A stretch of 21,127 nt of DNA, from positions 1 through 21,127 of the forward strand of contig JBJHBH010000063.1 of NCBI GenBank assembly GCA_050485365.1. The letters run 5' to 3'. The DNA comes from JARFUG01 sp050485365. GTDB taxonomy: Bacteria > Desulfobacterota > Desulfuromonadia > Desulfuromonadales > JACZKF01. The notes beneath the pieces are model-generated. The model saw only the letters and a list, made by a program, of their open reading frames with translations, was not told the origin of the DNA and did not search any database. This document shows, piece after piece, positions 13,567-21,127 of the stretch; positions within the stretch are counted from its first letter, which is position 1; every line of letters begins with the position of its first letter. Made by a program: the position numbers and the translations under genes.

Positions 13567-15684
13567 TCAGGCTTTCGGCAGGGTGAAATAAAATACGCAC
13601 CCGGTGCCCGGTTCGCACGAGGCGCCGATGCGCCCGCCGTGGGCTTCGGTCAGCAGACGGCTGATGTAGAGCCCCAGGCCGATCCCTTTGCCTTTGCGTC
13701 CCCTCTTGGTCTGATAGTAGCGCTCGAAAATGTAGGGCAGATCGTCCGGATCGATCCCCGGCCCCTGGTCGTGCACCGCGATCTCGACCTCATCCCCTTT
13801 GGCCTGCGCCGTCAAACGCACCAAGCTGCCGGCGTGGGAATATTTGAGAGCGTTGGAGAGGAGATTGCTCACGATGCGCTCGAGTCGATGGGGATCGGCC
13901 AGCACCGCGGGGAGCTGCGGCGGGATCTCCACGACAATGCGCTGCCGATCGAGGACGATTTCGGCCCGGTGCAGAAAATCGCAGATGAAGGTCGCGACAC
14001 AGAGCGTCTCCTTTCTCAGCTGCAGCTGTCCGCTTTCGAGATACGCCGTGTCGACCAGGGTATCGATCATGTCCGCCATCCCCTGTGCTCCCTTGAGGAT
14101 GGCGTCGATGCTCTCGGACGGATCGAAGTCTCCGTCGCCCCGACGCGCCTGAAGGAGCTGGGCGTGCCCCTGGATAACCGTCAGGGGGGTGCGCAGGTCG
14201 TGGGAGATGGTGTGGAGGTAGACCTCGCGCTCCTCCTGCAGCTCCCGCACCCTGGAGACATCGGACGCGGTGCCGACGGCCCCGAGAAGCCTCCCGTCGG
14301 CGGTGTAGACGGGGGCGGCGCTGGCCGACATCCACTGTTGGCGGCCGTCGGGGGCATGAAAGATGATGAGCTCACCGCGCAGCGTCTCCCCGCCGAGCAC
14401 CCTCTCGAACGCTTCCTTCAGCGGGTAGGGGGCTCCGCCCGGGTCGCAGACGCGCAGCTTCGAAAGCCGCTCGTACAGAGGTCTTCTCTTTTGCTTCTCG
14501 TCGTATCGGAGAAATTCGCGGGCGACCGGATTCATGCGCAGGATCTCGCCGTTTTGTCCGTAGATGATGAGCGCTTCGGCGATGGCATTGATGGCGGCGT
14601 CGAGCTCGGCCAGCAGGCGCTCTTTTTCCATCTCGACCCGCCGGTGCTCCGAGACGTCGAGGCCGATGGTGCCGAAGCGCAGCCCGCCCATGGGATAAGC
14701 CGAGACGATGAAGTAGCGCTCGGCCTCCCGAAGATGAAAGTCGAACCGCACCGCCTTTTGCTCCATGACCGCCTGGGAAAAGGCCGGCAGGAAGGAGCGG
14801 ACGATTTCGTCTCCGTAGACGCGCGACGCCCTTTGCCCCAGCACATCCGCGCGCTTGACGCAAAAGGTCTTCTCGTAGGCGGCGTTGACCTCACGGATGA
14901 TCCAGTCGACCGGTACGCCCTCGGCATCGAGGACGAGCTCATCGCAGGCGATCGTCTCCTCGATGCTTTCGAAAAGGCACCGGTAGAAGGCTTCGCGCTC
15001 GACGCTCTCGGTCACATCGAAGGCGATGGCGGCCGAGGCGGGCGCCCCCTGCCAGTGCCAGGACGAGAAGACGGCGTCGAGCCATCGCAGCGCGCCGCTT
15101 CGCGAGCGCAGCCTGAAGAGGGTGCGGCGCGCGGCATCGCGGCTCAGAACGCTCCCTCGAAGTGCCTGGAGAACGGCCTCCCGGTCCTCGGCATGGACCA
15201 GATCGATAAGATCTCTCTGGAGGACCTCCTGCAGGGGAGTGCCGCTCAGCTCGGCCATGGAGGGGCTGGCGAAGACGAGGCGCCCGTCCTGCAACACCGC
15301 GGCGAGCACCCCCGAGCCGCGGGGTGTCGGGCAGTGGGGCGCGCCCTGTTCGGCGACGGTGAAGAAGCAGGCGATCCCGCGGATCATTTCGGCATCGCGG
15401 AAGGGGACGAAGCTCATGCGCAGCGGCTGCTGTGACGAAGCGGCGGCGACTACGACCTCATGGTCGAGCAACGCCTCGCCTGCGGCGGCCCGGGCGATGA
15501 GGGCATCGGCGTCGGGGATGAGATCGGCCATGGTGTGCCTTCCGATCTCGTCGGGGGAAAAGCTGAAAAAAGAAGCGGCTTCGGTATTCGCATAGGTGAT
15601 CGTCCCGAGATGGTCGATCAGCAGCAGGGCGCAGCATTCGATCCAATCGTGAGAGTAAAGCCCTTCCCCTTCGCCACTTTTCAT
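13567..15684 (-). CDS. Multi-PAS sensor histidine kinase
   Basis: A 705-aa sensor with no clear membrane segment, so probably cytoplasmic. It has four PAS-like modules: about 15-115 (ALLLIDHLGTITYANTEA), 130-235 (AVLQDGRLVFASPSMAELSG, ending AIAFDVTESVERE), 240-355 (YRCLFESIEETIACDELVLD, ending IGLDVSEHRRVEME) and 365-485 (AEALIIYGQNGEILRMN, ending VGTASDVSRVRELQ). The kinase core is complete: H-box TISHDLRTPL with the phospho-acceptor His at 495, N-box VSNLLSNALKYS (about 605-616), G1 DQGPGI (about 639), F-box YIFERYY, and G2 GKGIGLGL (about 665-672). I chose the ATG at 15684 (GGGGGG upstream) because the frame before it is a non-conserved extension to 15852. No response regulator is next to it: an orphan kinase. 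The small zinc-ribbon gene follows. Confidence 0.92.
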   Translation of the reverse strand: MKSGEGEGLYSHDWIECCALLLIDHLGTITYANTEAASFFSFSPDEIGRHTMADLIPDADALIARAAAGEALLDHEVVVAAASSQQPLRMSFVPFRDAEMIRGIACFFTVAEQGAPHCPTPRGSGVLAAVLQDGRLVFASPSMAELSGTPLQEVLQRDLIDLVHAEDREAVLQALRGSVLSRDAARRTLFRLRSRSGALRWLDAVFSSWHWQGAPASAAIAFDVTESVEREAFYRCLFESIEETIACDELVLDAEGVPVDWIIREVNAAYEKTFCVKRADVLGQRASRVYGDEIVRSFLPAFSQAVMEQKAVRFDFHLREAERYFIVSAYPMGGLRFGTIGLDVSEHRRVEMEKERLLAELDAAINAIAEALIIYGQNGEILRMNPVAREFLRYDEKQKRRPLYERLSKLRVCDPGGAPYPLKEAFERVLGGETLRGELIIFHAPDGRQQWMSASAAPVYTADGRLLGAVGTASDVSRVRELQEEREVYLHTISHDLRTPLTVIQGHAQLLQARRGDGDFDPSESIDAILKGAQGMADMIDTLVDTAYLESGQLQLRKETLCVATFICDFLHRAEIVLDRQRIVVEIPPQLPAVLADPHRLERIVSNLLSNALKYSHAGSLVRLTAQAKGDEVEIAVHDQGPGIDPDDLPYIFERYYQTKRGRKGKGIGLGLYISRLLTEAHGGRIGASCEPGTGCVFYFTLPKA

Positions 15685-15781
15685 AAACCCCCCGTCGAAT
15701 GGACATCGCATCGCTAAACAGAATAGGGGGGCGGCTGCAAAATTCAACAAGGCGGCCGGCTCTGCCCGAGCGCCCACAAGC

Positions 15782-15811
15782 GACGACGGCCACCCGGAGG
15801 CGGCCGTCGTC
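15782..15811. terminator. Hairpin between the beta-barrel and kinase genes
   Basis: GACGACGGCC (15782-15791) pairs perfectly with GGCCGTCGTC (15802-15811), 10-nt loop. On the plus strand it is followed by TGTCTTTTC. On the minus strand, the coding strand of both flanking genes, there is no U-tract, yet it lies about 73 nt past the beta-barrel stop and probably ends that transcript. Confidence 0.5.
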
Positions 15812-15883
15812 TGTCTTTTCTGTGGGAGCGGCAAATCGGTTTTAAAACTCAATTCTCCCTTTTACCGCCCCTTTTGGCTCGGT

Positions 15884-16396
15884 CTACCATCTCACACCGA
15901 GACCGAGGCCGTAGACGAAGCGATCTTCGTCGAAGTTGTCGATATCGCGCATTCTGTCGAAGAACCATTGATACTGCACGAGTCCCTGGACGAAAGTCGT
16001 GTCGTTCATGAAATACCTCAGTCCGACCTCCGGTCCGGCGAAGAAGGTGTCGTCGACACCGGCGCCGTACAGATATCCGATATTGGCGCCGATGAAGGGG
16101 ACCCAATTCCACAGGTTGAAGTTATAGTCGATGGCGAGGCTCGTGGCGGCGTTTACGATGGTGCTGTCGCCGCGATCGCCGAGGTTGACGTCCTGCCGCA
16201 GCGAGCCTTCCCATGTGTCGGTGAAGAAGTGGCCGAGGCTGAACTGGGCGGCGAAGTTGTTGGAATCGAAACTGGTGTCGCTCGCACCGCTACCGCTCAG
16301 GGTGAACGTCGTGTCCCCCATCCGGAAATTCGCCATGGCGATCGCCGGCAGGGTGAGCAGCAATGCAAGGGTCAGGACGATGAGTTTTCGAAGCAT
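15884..16396 (-). CDS. Small outer-membrane beta-barrel protein
   Basis: A 170-aa protein with a signal peptide (MLRKLIVLTLALLLTLPAIA, then MA before NFRMGD). The mature part alternates polar and aromatic residues in short strands separated by Asp/Asn-rich turns: TTFTLSGSGASDT, FAAQFSLGHFFTDTWEGSL, ATSLAIDYNFNLWNWVPFIG, YLYGAGVDDTFFAGPEVGLRYF, and it ends in GLGLGVRW with a C-terminal aromatic. This is the plan of 8-stranded OmpA/OmpW-like barrels. I chose the ATG at 16396, with GAGGAGG upstream; an in-frame start at 16414 would include the ribosome site. No substrate can be given. It is a single gene with its own 5' region, divergent from the M16 protease. Confidence 0.85.
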   Translation of the reverse strand: MLRKLIVLTLALLLTLPAIAMANFRMGDTTFTLSGSGASDTSFDSNNFAAQFSLGHFFTDTWEGSLRQDVNLGDRGDSTIVNAATSLAIDYNFNLWNWVPFIGANIGYLYGAGVDDTFFAGPEVGLRYFMNDTTFVQGLVQYQWFFDRMRDIDNFDEDRFVYGLGLGVRW

Positions 16397-16716
16397 GTGT
16401 ACCTCCTCTGGCAACAGGGTCTTTGCTGGTTCGAAGATGCCTGCTGGAATCAGCGAATCTGCTTTTTCGCTCGCGCGTCACCTCCTTTCCGTCGATGAGC
16501 GAACCGGTGTTCCTGCTGATGAAAAGTTAGATCATTCTGGAGAAAATTCAAGTCAGCCAACCTCATTAAAAGCTCGCAACTTCGGTACATTACAGCTGAT
16601 TTCGCGCCGGTGGACAGGGCGGCTTCGGCGCCTTCGAAGACGGGATCTCGTTTGGGCTTTACTTCCCCTGTCGGTGCGTTAAACTCGGGATATCATTAAT
16701 GTCTGGAGGTTCCACG
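16397..16716. promoter_or_regulatory. Divergent control region of the beta-barrel and M16 genes
   Basis: 320 nt with no gene. On the minus strand it holds an 11-nt sequence fully complementary to the 16S anti-Shine-Dalgarno end (AAAGGAGGTGA, 16488-16478), without a start codon at usable distance, about 80 nt upstream of the beta-barrel ATG. A weak minus-strand promoter candidate is TTGAAT-N16-TAACTT, in the AT-rich part near 16525-16555. On the plus strand TTTACT-N16-TAAACT near 16660-16687 could drive the protease gene, whose TGGAGG ribosome site is at 16704-16709. Confidence 0.35.
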
Positions 16717-19677
16717 ATGTCACTATCCGATCTGCAGCCCGGAGCCGAGCTCCACGGCTTTACCGTCACCGCCTCGACCCCCCTGCCGGAGCTCAACGCC
16801 CGCCTCATTCAGCTCAGACACGAACGCACCGGCGCGCGGATGGCGCACCTCGACACCGCCGACGACAACAATCTGTTCGGCGTCGCCTTTCGCACCACCC
16901 CTCTCGACAACACGGGGGTGGCCCACATCCTCGAGCACACGGTGCTGTGCGGGTCGCAGCGCTATCCGGTGCGCGATCCGTTCTTCACCATGATTAAGCG
17001 CAGCCTCAACACCTTCATGAACGCGCTGACGAGCAGCGACTGGACCCTCTACCCCTTCTCCAGCCAGAACGAGAAGGACTTCTACAACCTCATGGACGTC
17101 TATCTCGACGCCGCCTTCTTTCCGCTGCTGCGCGAGCGCGACTTCCGTCAGGAAGGGCACCGCCTGGAGTTCTCCGACCCAGGCGACCCCGCCTCTGCCC
17201 TGACGTTCAAGGGGGTCGTCTACAACGAGATGAAGGGGGCGATGGCCGATCCCTCCTCCCTCATCTATCGCCGCATGGCGAAGGCTCTCTACCCCACCAC
17301 GACCTACGGCTTCAATTCCGGAGGAGAGCCCCTCGAAATCCTCGATCTGACCTACGAGCAGCTGCGCGACTTTCACGCACTGTACTATCACCCGTCCAAC
17401 GCCTGGTTCTTCACCTGCGGGACGTTCGATCTGGAGAAACACCTTCGCACCATCGAAGAGCGGGTCCTGTCGCGGTTCGAGGCGCGCGAGGTCCCTTCGG
17501 CCGTGCCGCCAGAGCAGCGCTTCGCGGAGCCGAAAGCGGTGACCGAGACCTTCCCCGTCGATGCGGGAGAGCCGCTGGAGAAGCGCTCGATGATCCAGCT
17601 CGGCTGGCTCGCCACCCCGGTCACCGACAGCTTCGAGCGCCTCGCCATGACCGTCCTCTCCCAGCTGCTGCTCGGCAACACCGCGGCCCCGCTGTACAAG
17701 GCCCTTCTCGACTCGAAGCTCGGCCAGAATCTCGCCCCGGGCACCGGGTATCACGACGACAACCGCGACACCTATTTCGCGGCGGGTCTTCAGGGGTGCG
17801 AGCCCGAATCGGCCGATGCGGTGCAGACGCTCGTGCTGCAGACCCTCGAACAATGTGCGCGCGACGGCTTCCCCCGAGAGCGCGTCGAGGCGGCCATTCA
17901 CCAGCTCGAGCTCTCGAACCGGGAGGTCACCGGCGACCAGTACCCCTACCCTCTTTTGCTGCTGATGCGGATGCTCGGTTCGTGGCTCCACGCCGACGAT
18001 CCCGTCTCTCCATTGCGCCTCGCGGCCCATTTCGAGCGCCTGCGCAAAGAGCTCGACGAAGGCCCCTTCTTCGAGAACCTGATTCGCAGCCGTCTCCTCG
18101 ACAACCCCCATCGCGTCACCCTCACCCTGCGTCCCGACCCGGCCCAGGGCGAACGGGAAGAGAAGGCGACCGCCGCCCGCCTCGAACAGGCGTCCGCCGC
18201 CCTCACAGAGGAGGACCGCCGCACCATCGTGGAGCGCGGAAAGGAGCTGCAGCAGGCGCAGGAGGCCGTCGAGGACGTCTCGGTCCTGCCGACGGTGGAG
18301 TTGGAGGACATCCCAGCCTCGGAGCGCAAGGTGTCCTTCACGCGCGCCGCGGACGCCGCCGTCCCCCTCTATCTCTTCGATCAGCCGACCAACGGCATCG
18401 GCTACTTCAAGGCCGCCCTGCACGCCGACGACCTCCCCGAGGAGCTGCGCCCCTATCTCTATCTCTTCAGCACCTTGCTCACCAATGTCGGTGCGGCCGG
18501 CCGAAGCTATGAAGAGATGGCCGAGCGCATCTCGGCCGGCACCGGCGGCATCCGCGCAGGCGCTTCGATCCTCGACGACCCCGGGAGCCTGGACGCCTTT
18601 CGCGCCGTCTTCGAGCTCAAGGGGAAGGCCCTGATCCGCAACGGCGCGAAGATGTTCGACATCCTCAACGACATCTTCACCGCCGCCGACTTCACCGATC
18701 TGAAACGGCTGCGCACCGTCATCGGACAGATGAAGGTGTCGCTGGAGAACTCGATCCCCGCCTCGGGGCACACCTTCGCCGCCCGGGTCGCAGCCTCGGG
18801 GATGACGCCCGCAGCACGGCAGCGCGAGCAGTGGGCCGGAATCGAGCAGGTGCGGCTGGTGCGCGCCGCCGCCGCCATGGACGATGAGGCGCTCGGCGCC
18901 CTGGCCGAGAAGATGCAGCGCATCGCCGCCTTTCTCCTCTCCAGAGAGCGGCTCAGCGCCGCGTTCACCGCCGAGACGGCGAACATCGACGCCTCGCGTC
19001 CCTCACTGGAGGGTTTCCTGCAAGCTCTTCCCTCTGCCGCGAAGAGCGATGCCGGCGCCCCTCCTTCCTTCTCGCCGCAAAGAGCCTTCACCGGCTGGGC
19101 GACCTCCGTTCCCGTCTCGTACGTCGCTCGGGTCTTCCGCACCGTCTCGTTCACCGACCCCGACACCGCTCCGCTGATGGTTTTGTCGCGTCTTCTGCGC
19201 TCAGGCTATCTTCACCGGGAGATCCGCGAAAAAGGGGGCGCCTACGGGGGGATGGCCTCCTTCGATCCGGAGTCGGGGATCTTCGCCATGCTCTCCTACC
19301 GCGACCCGCACCTCACCCGCACCCTGCGCGTCTACCGCGACGCGGCCGAATGGGCGAGCGGGGGACGCTTCACCGACAGCGACATCAAAGAGGCGATCCT
19401 CGCCGTCTTCAGCAGCCTCGATCGTCCCCTCTCCCCCGGCGGTCGCGGCAACCGCGAGTTCGCCAACCAGCTTCAGAACCTCACCCCGCAGATGCGCCAG
19501 GAGTTGCGCGAACGGATCCTCGCCTCGGGCAGAGAGGTCCTGACGGCGACGGCGGAGAAATACTTCATCGGGGGATGGGAGCAAAGCGCGATCAGGGTCG
19601 TCAGCAGCGAAGAAGCGCTGCGTCGCGCCAACGAGGAACTGCCCGAAGGGGAGAAGCTGAAGATCGAGAAGATCTGA
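16717..19677 (+). CDS. M16C zinc metalloprotease, presequence protease-like
   Basis: A 986-aa two-lobed insulinase-family protease resembling PreP/Cym1, which degrades short unfolded peptides inside a closed chamber. The inverted zinc motif is H70-ILE-H74 (HILEHTVLCGS) with the third ligand E171 in VVYNEMKGAM. The C-terminal lobe carries the substrate-binding Arg/Tyr motif HREIREKGGAYGG. Length is typical (about 970-1000 for bacterial members). I chose the ATG at 16717, with TGGAGG 7 nt upstream; an in-frame ATG at 16699 would include that site. No signal peptide, so it should act in the cytoplasm and help with peptide turnover. A single-gene unit with a hairpin after it. No sign of truncation. 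Confidence 0.95.
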   Translation: MSLSDLQPGAELHGFTVTASTPLPELNARLIQLRHERTGARMAHLDTADDNNLFGVAFRTTPLDNTGVAHILEHTVLCGSQRYPVRDPFFTMIKRSLNTFMNALTSSDWTLYPFSSQNEKDFYNLMDVYLDAAFFPLLRERDFRQEGHRLEFSDPGDPASALTFKGVVYNEMKGAMADPSSLIYRRMAKALYPTTTYGFNSGGEPLEILDLTYEQLRDFHALYYHPSNAWFFTCGTFDLEKHLRTIEERVLSRFEAREVPSAVPPEQRFAEPKAVTETFPVDAGEPLEKRSMIQLGWLATPVTDSFERLAMTVLSQLLLGNTAAPLYKALLDSKLGQNLAPGTGYHDDNRDTYFAAGLQGCEPESADAVQTLVLQTLEQCARDGFPRERVEAAIHQLELSNREVTGDQYPYPLLLLMRMLGSWLHADDPVSPLRLAAHFERLRKELDEGPFFENLIRSRLLDNPHRVTLTLRPDPAQGEREEKATAARLEQASAALTEEDRRTIVERGKELQQAQEAVEDVSVLPTVELEDIPASERKVSFTRAADAAVPLYLFDQPTNGIGYFKAALHADDLPEELRPYLYLFSTLLTNVGAAGRSYEEMAERISAGTGGIRAGASILDDPGSLDAFRAVFELKGKALIRNGAKMFDILNDIFTAADFTDLKRLRTVIGQMKVSLENSIPASGHTFAARVAASGMTPAARQREQWAGIEQVRLVRAAAAMDDEALGALAEKMQRIAAFLLSRERLSAAFTAETANIDASRPSLEGFLQALPSAAKSDAGAPPSFSPQRAFTGWATSVPVSYVARVFRTVSFTDPDTAPLMVLSRLLRSGYLHREIREKGGAYGGMASFDPESGIFAMLSYRDPHLTRTLRVYRDAAEWASGGRFTDSDIKEAILAVFSSLDRPLSPGGRGNREFANQLQNLTPQMRQELRERILASGREVLTATAEKYFIGGWEQSAIRVVSSEEALRRANEELPEGEKLKIEKI

Positions 19678-19689
19678 GGAAACGCTGCG

Positions 19690-19737
19690 CGAGGGGTGCG
19701 GGACGCGAAAGGCAGCCTCCACGTCCCGCACTCCTCG
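19690..19737 (+). terminator. Terminator hairpin after the M16 protease gene
   Basis: A 16-bp stem with one G-U pair: CGAGGGGTGCGGGACG (19690-19705) and CGTCCCGCACTCCTCG (19722-19737), loop of 16 nt, followed by GCTTTTCC. It starts 13 nt after the stop codon. Confidence 0.75.
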
Positions 19738-19765
19738 GCTTTTCCGAGATTCACCGGAGTGGAGC

Positions 19766-19807
19766 AGGGTCTCGCACGGCTCCGAGACCCTTTGCTGAAC
19801 CGTTATC
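19766..19807. repeat. Partial third copy of the intergenic repeat, with hairpin
   Basis: AGGGTCTCG (19766-19774) pairs perfectly with CGAGACCCT (19783-19791), and GACCCTTTGCTGAACCGTTATC (19786-19807) matches 19 of 22 positions of the 3' half of the repeat at 3315-3336. As in the other copies, the 3' hairpin arm runs straight into TGCTGAACNGTTAYC, although the 5' part of this hairpin is different sequence. Confidence 0.5.
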
Positions 19808-19815
19808 GCCTGATA

Positions 19816-20982
19816 TCAAAAAGCCTCTCTTGAGGCCGGAACGTTCCTGCCCACCGCCCCCATCCCATACCTTCCCCGAATCACATCCAGCGTTTCCTGC
19901 AACCGAACCCGTCGGGGATCGACGCTCGATGCGGTGAAAAGACTGAGCTGCCGGTCGACGCCGGCGAGGCGGTCGCACAGCAGGCGCATCCGCTTGACGC
20001 GCACCCTGCGGGTGCAGGCGCGCTCGAAGAGTGCTTCGGCGGCGGCGAGCAGGGCGTCGTCGCCGTCTTCGTAGGCGGCGAAGGTACTCTGCGCCCGTTC
20101 GCTGCGGCCGTCGGCGTAGTCGATGCTGAGGCAGAGGCGCCCGGCCCCCTTGTGCAGGCGTCGCAGGCGAAAGCCGCAGCTCTCGACCAGGCGGCAGAGC
20201 TCGCCGCGCAGCAGATCGTCGTCGTTGTCCGCGCGCTCCAGGATGCTCTCTTCCGCCACTTCGGGGAGACGCTGCGGCGGGCGCACCGGCGACGGATCAA
20301 TCCCCCGGGCGCGCTGGTGGAGCAACGGCGCGAAGGGGCCGAAGGCGAGGCGAAGCTGCGCGACGCCGAGGGCCGAGACGTCGGCCACCCGGCGAAGGTT
20401 CAGCTCGCGCAGCAGCGCCCCCTCGCGCACCGGCCCCACTCCGGGGAGGACCGAGACCGGCAGCGGGGCGATGAAGCTCTCTTCGCTGCCGCGCAGCACG
20501 TCGCAGACGCCGGGGCGCGCCAGGAAGCCTGCGGCGATGCCCGAGACGAGCTTGTTGGCCGCCACCCCCACCGCTCCGCTGAGGCGAAGCTCGGAGGCGA
20601 TCTCACGCTCCAGCCGCGCCGCCGCGTCGCGCCCCGGACCGAGCAGACGTCCGCTGCCGGTCAGGTCGAGGTAGAGCCGCCCCCCCGTCACCGGCTCCCA
20701 CACCGGCGTGTAGCGCCCCGCCGCCGCCGTCAGGGCGGCCATGGCCCGGGCGCTGCGGGCCGGATCGGGCGAGATCACCGTCAGCGCGGGGCAGAAGCGC
20801 CGCGCCCGGTAAAGGGGCGTCCCCTCGTGCACCCCCTCGGCCCGCGCCTCGGCCGAAACGGCCTGCAGCAACGCCCGCTCGTTCTGCCCCGCCGCAATCG
20901 CCACCGGGCGCTCCTTCAGGGCCGCATCGACCACGCGGGCCACGGCGATGGGGAAGTCGGGGATGCGCAGATGCAGAATCAA
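19816..20982 (-). CDS. Y-family DNA polymerase homologue lacking catalytic residues (ImuB-like)
   Basis: A 388-aa protein with the DinB/UmuC fold pattern. Yet all acidic metal ligands are replaced. The first motif, normally VDMDxFFAxVE, reads LRIPDFPIAVA (R6, P8, A15), and the SIDE motif reads VTGGR (98-102) within EPVTGGRLYLDLTG. GVAANKLVSGIA (finger/palm), LPGVGPVREGALLREL (helix-hairpin-helix) and the little-finger part are kept. A beta-clamp motif, QLSLF, starts at 345. This fits ImuB, the non-catalytic clamp-binding member of mutasomes. ImuB is normally followed by DnaE2; here the next gene downstream is convergent and unrelated. Translation starts at a TTG (20982) overlapping the TGA of the S24 gene. 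The C-terminal codons overlap a terminator. Inactive UmuC-like protein is an alternative label. Confidence 0.85.
   Translation of the reverse strand: MILHLRIPDFPIAVARVVDAALKERPVAIAAGQNERALLQAVSAEARAEGVHEGTPLYRARRFCPALTVISPDPARSARAMAALTAAAGRYTPVWEPVTGGRLYLDLTGSGRLLGPGRDAAARLEREIASELRLSGAVGVAANKLVSGIAAGFLARPGVCDVLRGSEESFIAPLPVSVLPGVGPVREGALLRELNLRRVADVSALGVAQLRLAFGPFAPLLHQRARGIDPSPVRPPQRLPEVAEESILERADNDDDLLRGELCRLVESCGFRLRRLHKGAGRLCLSIDYADGRSERAQSTFAAYEDGDDALLAAAEALFERACTRRVRVKRMRLLCDRLAGVDRQLSLFTASSVDPRRVRLQETLDVIRGRYGMGAVGRNVPASREAF
19818..19836 (-). terminator. Intrinsic terminator inside the last codons of the polymerase-like gene
   Basis: On the minus strand, GCCTC (19836-19832), AAGA, GAGGC (19827-19823), then TTTTT (19822-19818) form a compact hairpin with a U-tract. 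The stop codon TGA (19818-19816) uses the last T of the tract, so the terminator encodes the C-terminal ASREAF. Confidence 0.8.
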
Positions 20983-21127
20983 CAGTGCCTCACCACCCCT
21001 CCGACCACCCCCTCGATGCGAAAGTCGGCGTGGGGAGGGACGGGGATCGGCTCCATGGCGGGGTTGGCGGGATGAAGCTCGATCGTGCTGCCGCGTCGGT
21101 GGAGGCGCTTCACGGTCGCTTCGTTGT
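20979..21127 (-). CDS. LexA/UmuD-type S24 peptidase domain protein (C-terminal end only)
   Basis: Only the last 49 codons are in the window; the gene enters from the right edge. The sequence (ATVKRLHRRGSTIELHPANP, then MEPIPVPP and DFRIEGVVGGVVRHC) is the end of an S24 (LexA/UmuD) domain. It holds the catalytic Lys in VKRL, matching K156 of E. coli LexA, and the IEGVVGGVVR final strand. The Ser and the N-terminal part are outside, so LexA-like repressor and UmuD-like accessory protein cannot be told apart. Its stop codon overlaps the TTG start of the polymerase-like gene (TTGA), so the two are co-translated and likely SOS-regulated as a pair. Confidence 0.85.
   Translation of the reverse strand, partial: NEATVKRLHRRGSTIELHPANPAMEPIPVPPHADFRIEGVVGGVVRHC

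Noticed and set aside
13639..15435. A 598-codon plus-strand open frame opposite the histidine kinase
   Set aside because: The kinase boxes are all present on the minus strand; the antisense frame shows no family pattern.
16723..18771. A 682-codon minus-strand open frame opposite the M16 protease
   Set aside because: Shadow of a GC-rich gene with all zinc-site motifs on the plus strand.

Overview
The window looks like chromosomal DNA from a high-GC, anaerobe-type bacterium. A member of the Desulfuromonadota (Geobacter/Desulfuromonas group) or a related former deltaproteobacterium fits best. That is inferred from gene content: a class I hybrid cluster protein, paired ferritin-like proteins, an AsmA protein and an outer-membrane beta-barrel (both Gram-negative traits), and many PAS-histidine kinase domains. 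No rRNA, tRNA, CRISPR array, integrase or transposase was seen.

Layout. 1-1072 (-): an exported protein with two ASH/choice-of-anchor-D-like domains, running off the left edge. 1205-3182 (+): RNA 3'-phosphate cyclase (rtcA), a 68-aa zinc-ribbon protein and a DUF3618 membrane protein, ending at an 18-bp stem terminator. 3419-4522 (-): two four-helix ferritin-like proteins lying between two 59-nt direct repeats (88% identical). 4681-7585 (-): an EVE-domain protein followed 4 nt later by an AsmA-family protein. 7825-9438 (+): hydroxylamine reductase/hybrid cluster protein (hcp), preceded by a TTGAC-N4-GTCAA palindrome that sits 41.5 bp upstream of a predicted transcription start. 9520-12146 (-): a cyclic-2,3-diphosphoglycerate-synthase-like GTPase overlapping carbamate kinase by ATGA, then a GYD-domain protein with its own promoter. 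12544-13188 (+): an exported PRC-barrel protein with a Gln-rich repeat tail and a long, apparently structured leader. 13348-15684 (-): an orphan multi-PAS histidine kinase followed by a second copy of the small zinc-ribbon family. 15884-16396 (-): a small outer-membrane beta-barrel. 16717-19677 (+): a presequence-protease-like M16 metalloprotease. 19816-21127 (-): the end of a LexA/UmuD-type S24 protein, overlapping a Y-family polymerase homologue that has lost all its catalytic acidic residues.

Functional themes are stress and nitrosative defence (hcp with an FNR/HcpR-like operator, ferritin-like proteins, S24/polY SOS genes), RNA end processing (rtcA) and envelope functions (AsmA, beta-barrel, PRC-barrel, ASH protein). 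Points most worth a second look are the GTPase-carbamate kinase pair with no arginine deiminase genes around it, the degenerate polymerase in an SOS-type operon, the hairpin-plus-GAACNGTTAYC repeat family (two good copies and one partial), and the hcp operator. Genes are densely packed and most intergenic gaps carry recognisable hairpins or promoters. Several very long open frames antisense to real genes are high-GC shadows and were left out.
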